Source: Prorocentrum cordatum
Lineage: Eukaryota > Sar > Dinophyceae > Prorocentrales > Prorocentraceae
DNA: 64,000 nt
Assembly: GCA_963575745.1 (NCBI GenBank)
Contig: CAUYUJ010012780.1
Span: 423,557-487,556 of the forward strand
Reading direction: 5' to 3'
The notes below the pieces were generated by a model, which was given only the letters and a program-made list of their open reading frames with translations, did no database searches and was not told the origin of the DNA. This document shows, one piece after another, positions 62,484 to 64,000 of the stretch (position 1 is the stretch's first letter; every line of letters starts with the position of its first letter). The position numbers and the translations under genes were made by a program.

Positions 62484-63428
62484 CTAAACCTGGGCGCAAC
62501 GCCGAGTCCTGCAGCGCGACAAACAAACCATGGGCGCCGAAAAGGCGACTTTGCAAAAACAAGCGTCGTTTCCTTGGTTCTCCGTGTCGCGGGCCATCTG
62601 CGCCCTGGTCTCCGGGGGCCTGGCCGCCCGCAGAAACGGCGCCGCCGGAGGCCTCCGCGTGCAGCTGCCCAGCGTCGGCGCAGATGGCCGTCGAGACCCT
62701 CCACAATGTCCGCGCGGTCTATGCTGCCCCGCAAACAGTCTGCATGCGCGGAGATCATGTTCGGCGGCCAACGCTGTCTCGGTCGCTGGGGCCGCTGCTT
62801 CTGCAACAGAGGGGCAGAATTCACGACGTCCGACGTTGGTCGGGCGATGGAGCCGCGTAGTCGCAAGCGCGCGCGGCCGGGGCCGAGGTTCGCGCGCCCC
62901 GCGCTGGCGCGAGCCCGCGCACTTGTCCAAAGAGACCGATCCACCATGATGGCGTCCATGTGTTCGGGGATTCGATCTGGGCTGCGGCGCCTTGCGCGCA
63001 GTCGTTTCTTCGCGCGCCGCTTCTGCCATGTCCCGTGACCCCGCAGACGCTTCGCGAACCTGCCACTGGCCTTGCGCGGCCAACTCCCGGGGCGCAAGGC
63101 CCCGCGGAGTTCCAGCAAGCATCCAAATGTCGCGATGCAGTCGTCGCGGTGCACCCCCCTTCGTCCGCGAAGCCTCGCGCGCGATTCCGCCGAGCACGCG
63201 GCGGCGCCTCTGCGCGCGGTGGCCCGCGCAGCCACCGCGCGGGGAGCGCGCCGTCGCCAGCCGCAGTCGCAGACGGCGCCGAGCAAGACCACCGAAAGCA
63301 ACCGTCTCGCGCGCGGAAAAACGCGCATTTATCGCGCGTTCCGTTCGCGGACGGAACCGAGCAAGCACCAGCCGCAACCCATGCTTCCGTGGGCGCGTTG
63401 CGCACAATTTCGCGCGAGGGCGTCGCAT
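62484..63428 (-). CDS. Hypothetical open frame in very GC-rich DNA
   Basis: A 314-codon frame in a GC-rich segment full of GCGCGC words, rich in Arg and Ala. The end (MARDTENQGNDACFCKVAFS, then APMVCL) looks more protein-like than the rest. Frames are open on both strands here (a 209-codon plus frame at 62960-63589), as expected by chance at high GC, so confidence is low. Confidence 0.15.
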   Translation of the reverse strand: MRRPRAKLCATRPRKHGLRLVLARFRPRTERAINARFSARETVAFGGLARRRLRLRLATARSPRGGCAGHRAQRRRRVLGGIAREASRTKGGAPRRLHRDIWMLAGTPRGLAPRELAAQGQWQVREASAGSRDMAEAAREETTARKAPQPRSNPRTHGRHHGGSVSLDKCAGSRQRGAREPRPRPRALATTRLHRPTNVGRREFCPSVAEAAAPATETALAAEHDLRACRLFAGQHRPRGHCGGSRRPSAPTLGSCTRRPPAAPFLRAARPPETRAQMARDTENQGNDACFCKVAFSAPMVCLSRCRTRRCAQV

Positions 63429-63810
63429 CCTCCTGCGCGGTGCCCAATTCAGTGAATGGCCCAGAGGATGTGAAGCCCCGTGCGATCACGTGGCAACTTT
63501 ACTTTTGCATGCGCGTAGGCCCACGGAGTCGACGCAGATATCGCCGGCGCCCCATGCGAGAACCAGGCCGCGCAAAGACGGCGCCGTAGCGGGGTTCGGC
63601 TTGGGCCCGAAGACCTGCGCGGCCCACCCCTGCGCCCCTTGCGAGGGCAATTCTTATGCGCCACCACCGCCCGCAACAATAACTGACAGCAAAAAGGGTT
63701 AAGGGCAGGGTCATGCCAGACGACGCTGCGACGCCACGGCGAAAAGGAGCGCGGCGCAGCTCGCAGGCGCCGCGGCACGGGGAGCTCCTGCAGCAGAAAC
63801 AGCATTTCTT

Positions 63811-63867
63811 GGTGGTGGTGTATAAAAATCGCTCCTCTTGGTAACCAATATCATATACACCACCACC
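63811..63867. repeat. Foldback hairpin with GGTGGTGGTGTATA arms
   Basis: GGTGGTGGTGTATA (63811-63824) is perfectly inverted as TATACACCACCACC (63854-63867) around a 29-base loop. The GGTGGTGGTG arm recalls the foldback at 21849-22040. Confidence 0.75.
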
Positions 63868-64000
63868 GCGCGTGCTTTGATGAATTCTGTTTCGGCCCTT
63901 AAGAGTGAGGGGGCAGCCCGTTCGCCGTTGGCGGCGGGAGGGGGGCCGCGGGCTTTTCGCCAAAGCAAAACTGCACCAAATCGCATCGCATATTATTATC

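Overview
This window looks like nuclear genomic DNA from a eukaryote, most likely a dinoflagellate alga. No host gene can be named with confidence. The clearest content is two large LTR retroelements on the minus strand, each surrounded or invaded by tandem repeats and non-autonomous foldback elements. The dinoflagellate assignment is inference: it rests on the HVDD-type Copia reverse transcriptase, the GC-rich repeat texture and remembered resemblance to dinoflagellate polyproteins. No rRNA, tRNA, spliced leader, CRISPR array or bacterial operon was found.

Region 1 (1 to about 22,270) is a mosaic of repeats with no supportable gene. It holds two foldback hairpins (100-270, 457-603), a direct duplication (1061-1402), and about 1 kb higher-order repeat units sharing the leader ACCTGGGCCGGCACGGAAAC. 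It also holds a 101-bp satellite beside an assembly gap (2846-2945), a nearly 600-bp CCT tract, degenerate 75-bp and 100-bp repeats, and a satellite of about 20 copies with a roughly 102-bp period (15546-17640). Many blocks are low-complexity arrays of CCAAGAGGCC or its complement.

Region 2 (22,275-55,904) is two related Copia-type elements in head-to-tail orientation, copy A (22,275-41,979) and copy B (42,008-55,904), only 28 bp apart. Copy A has a clean 5-bp target duplication (AAACT). Each has LTRs of about 230-270 bp and a primer binding site TGGTAGCGGAGC abutting the 5' LTR. Read on the minus strand the order is: a two-TM open frame that starts inside the 5' LTR, Gag with a CCHC knuckle, a domain resembling KptA/Tpt1 RNA 2'-phosphotransferase, a proline-rich ORF ending in a RING-H2 finger, a DIGS aspartic protease (kept only in A), a methyltransferase-like domain, a zinc-finger segment, integrase, reverse transcriptase and RNase H, then the 3' LTR. 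Both copies are decayed, but in different places. Copy A carries at least five later insertions, several being foldback elements whose cargo is the same CCAAGAGGCC array seen in region 1.

Scattered through both elements is a 14-bp palindromic motif (GCAGG, 4-nt loop, CCYGC) at more than two dozen sites. It is copy-specific at one site at least, which suggests a very short mobile or amplifying palindrome inside coding DNA.

Region 3 (55,905-64,000) is again mostly unassigned: a GGA microsatellite, dispersed repeats, small hairpins, and GC-rich open frames near 59.7-63.4 kb that could be exons of an unknown host gene.
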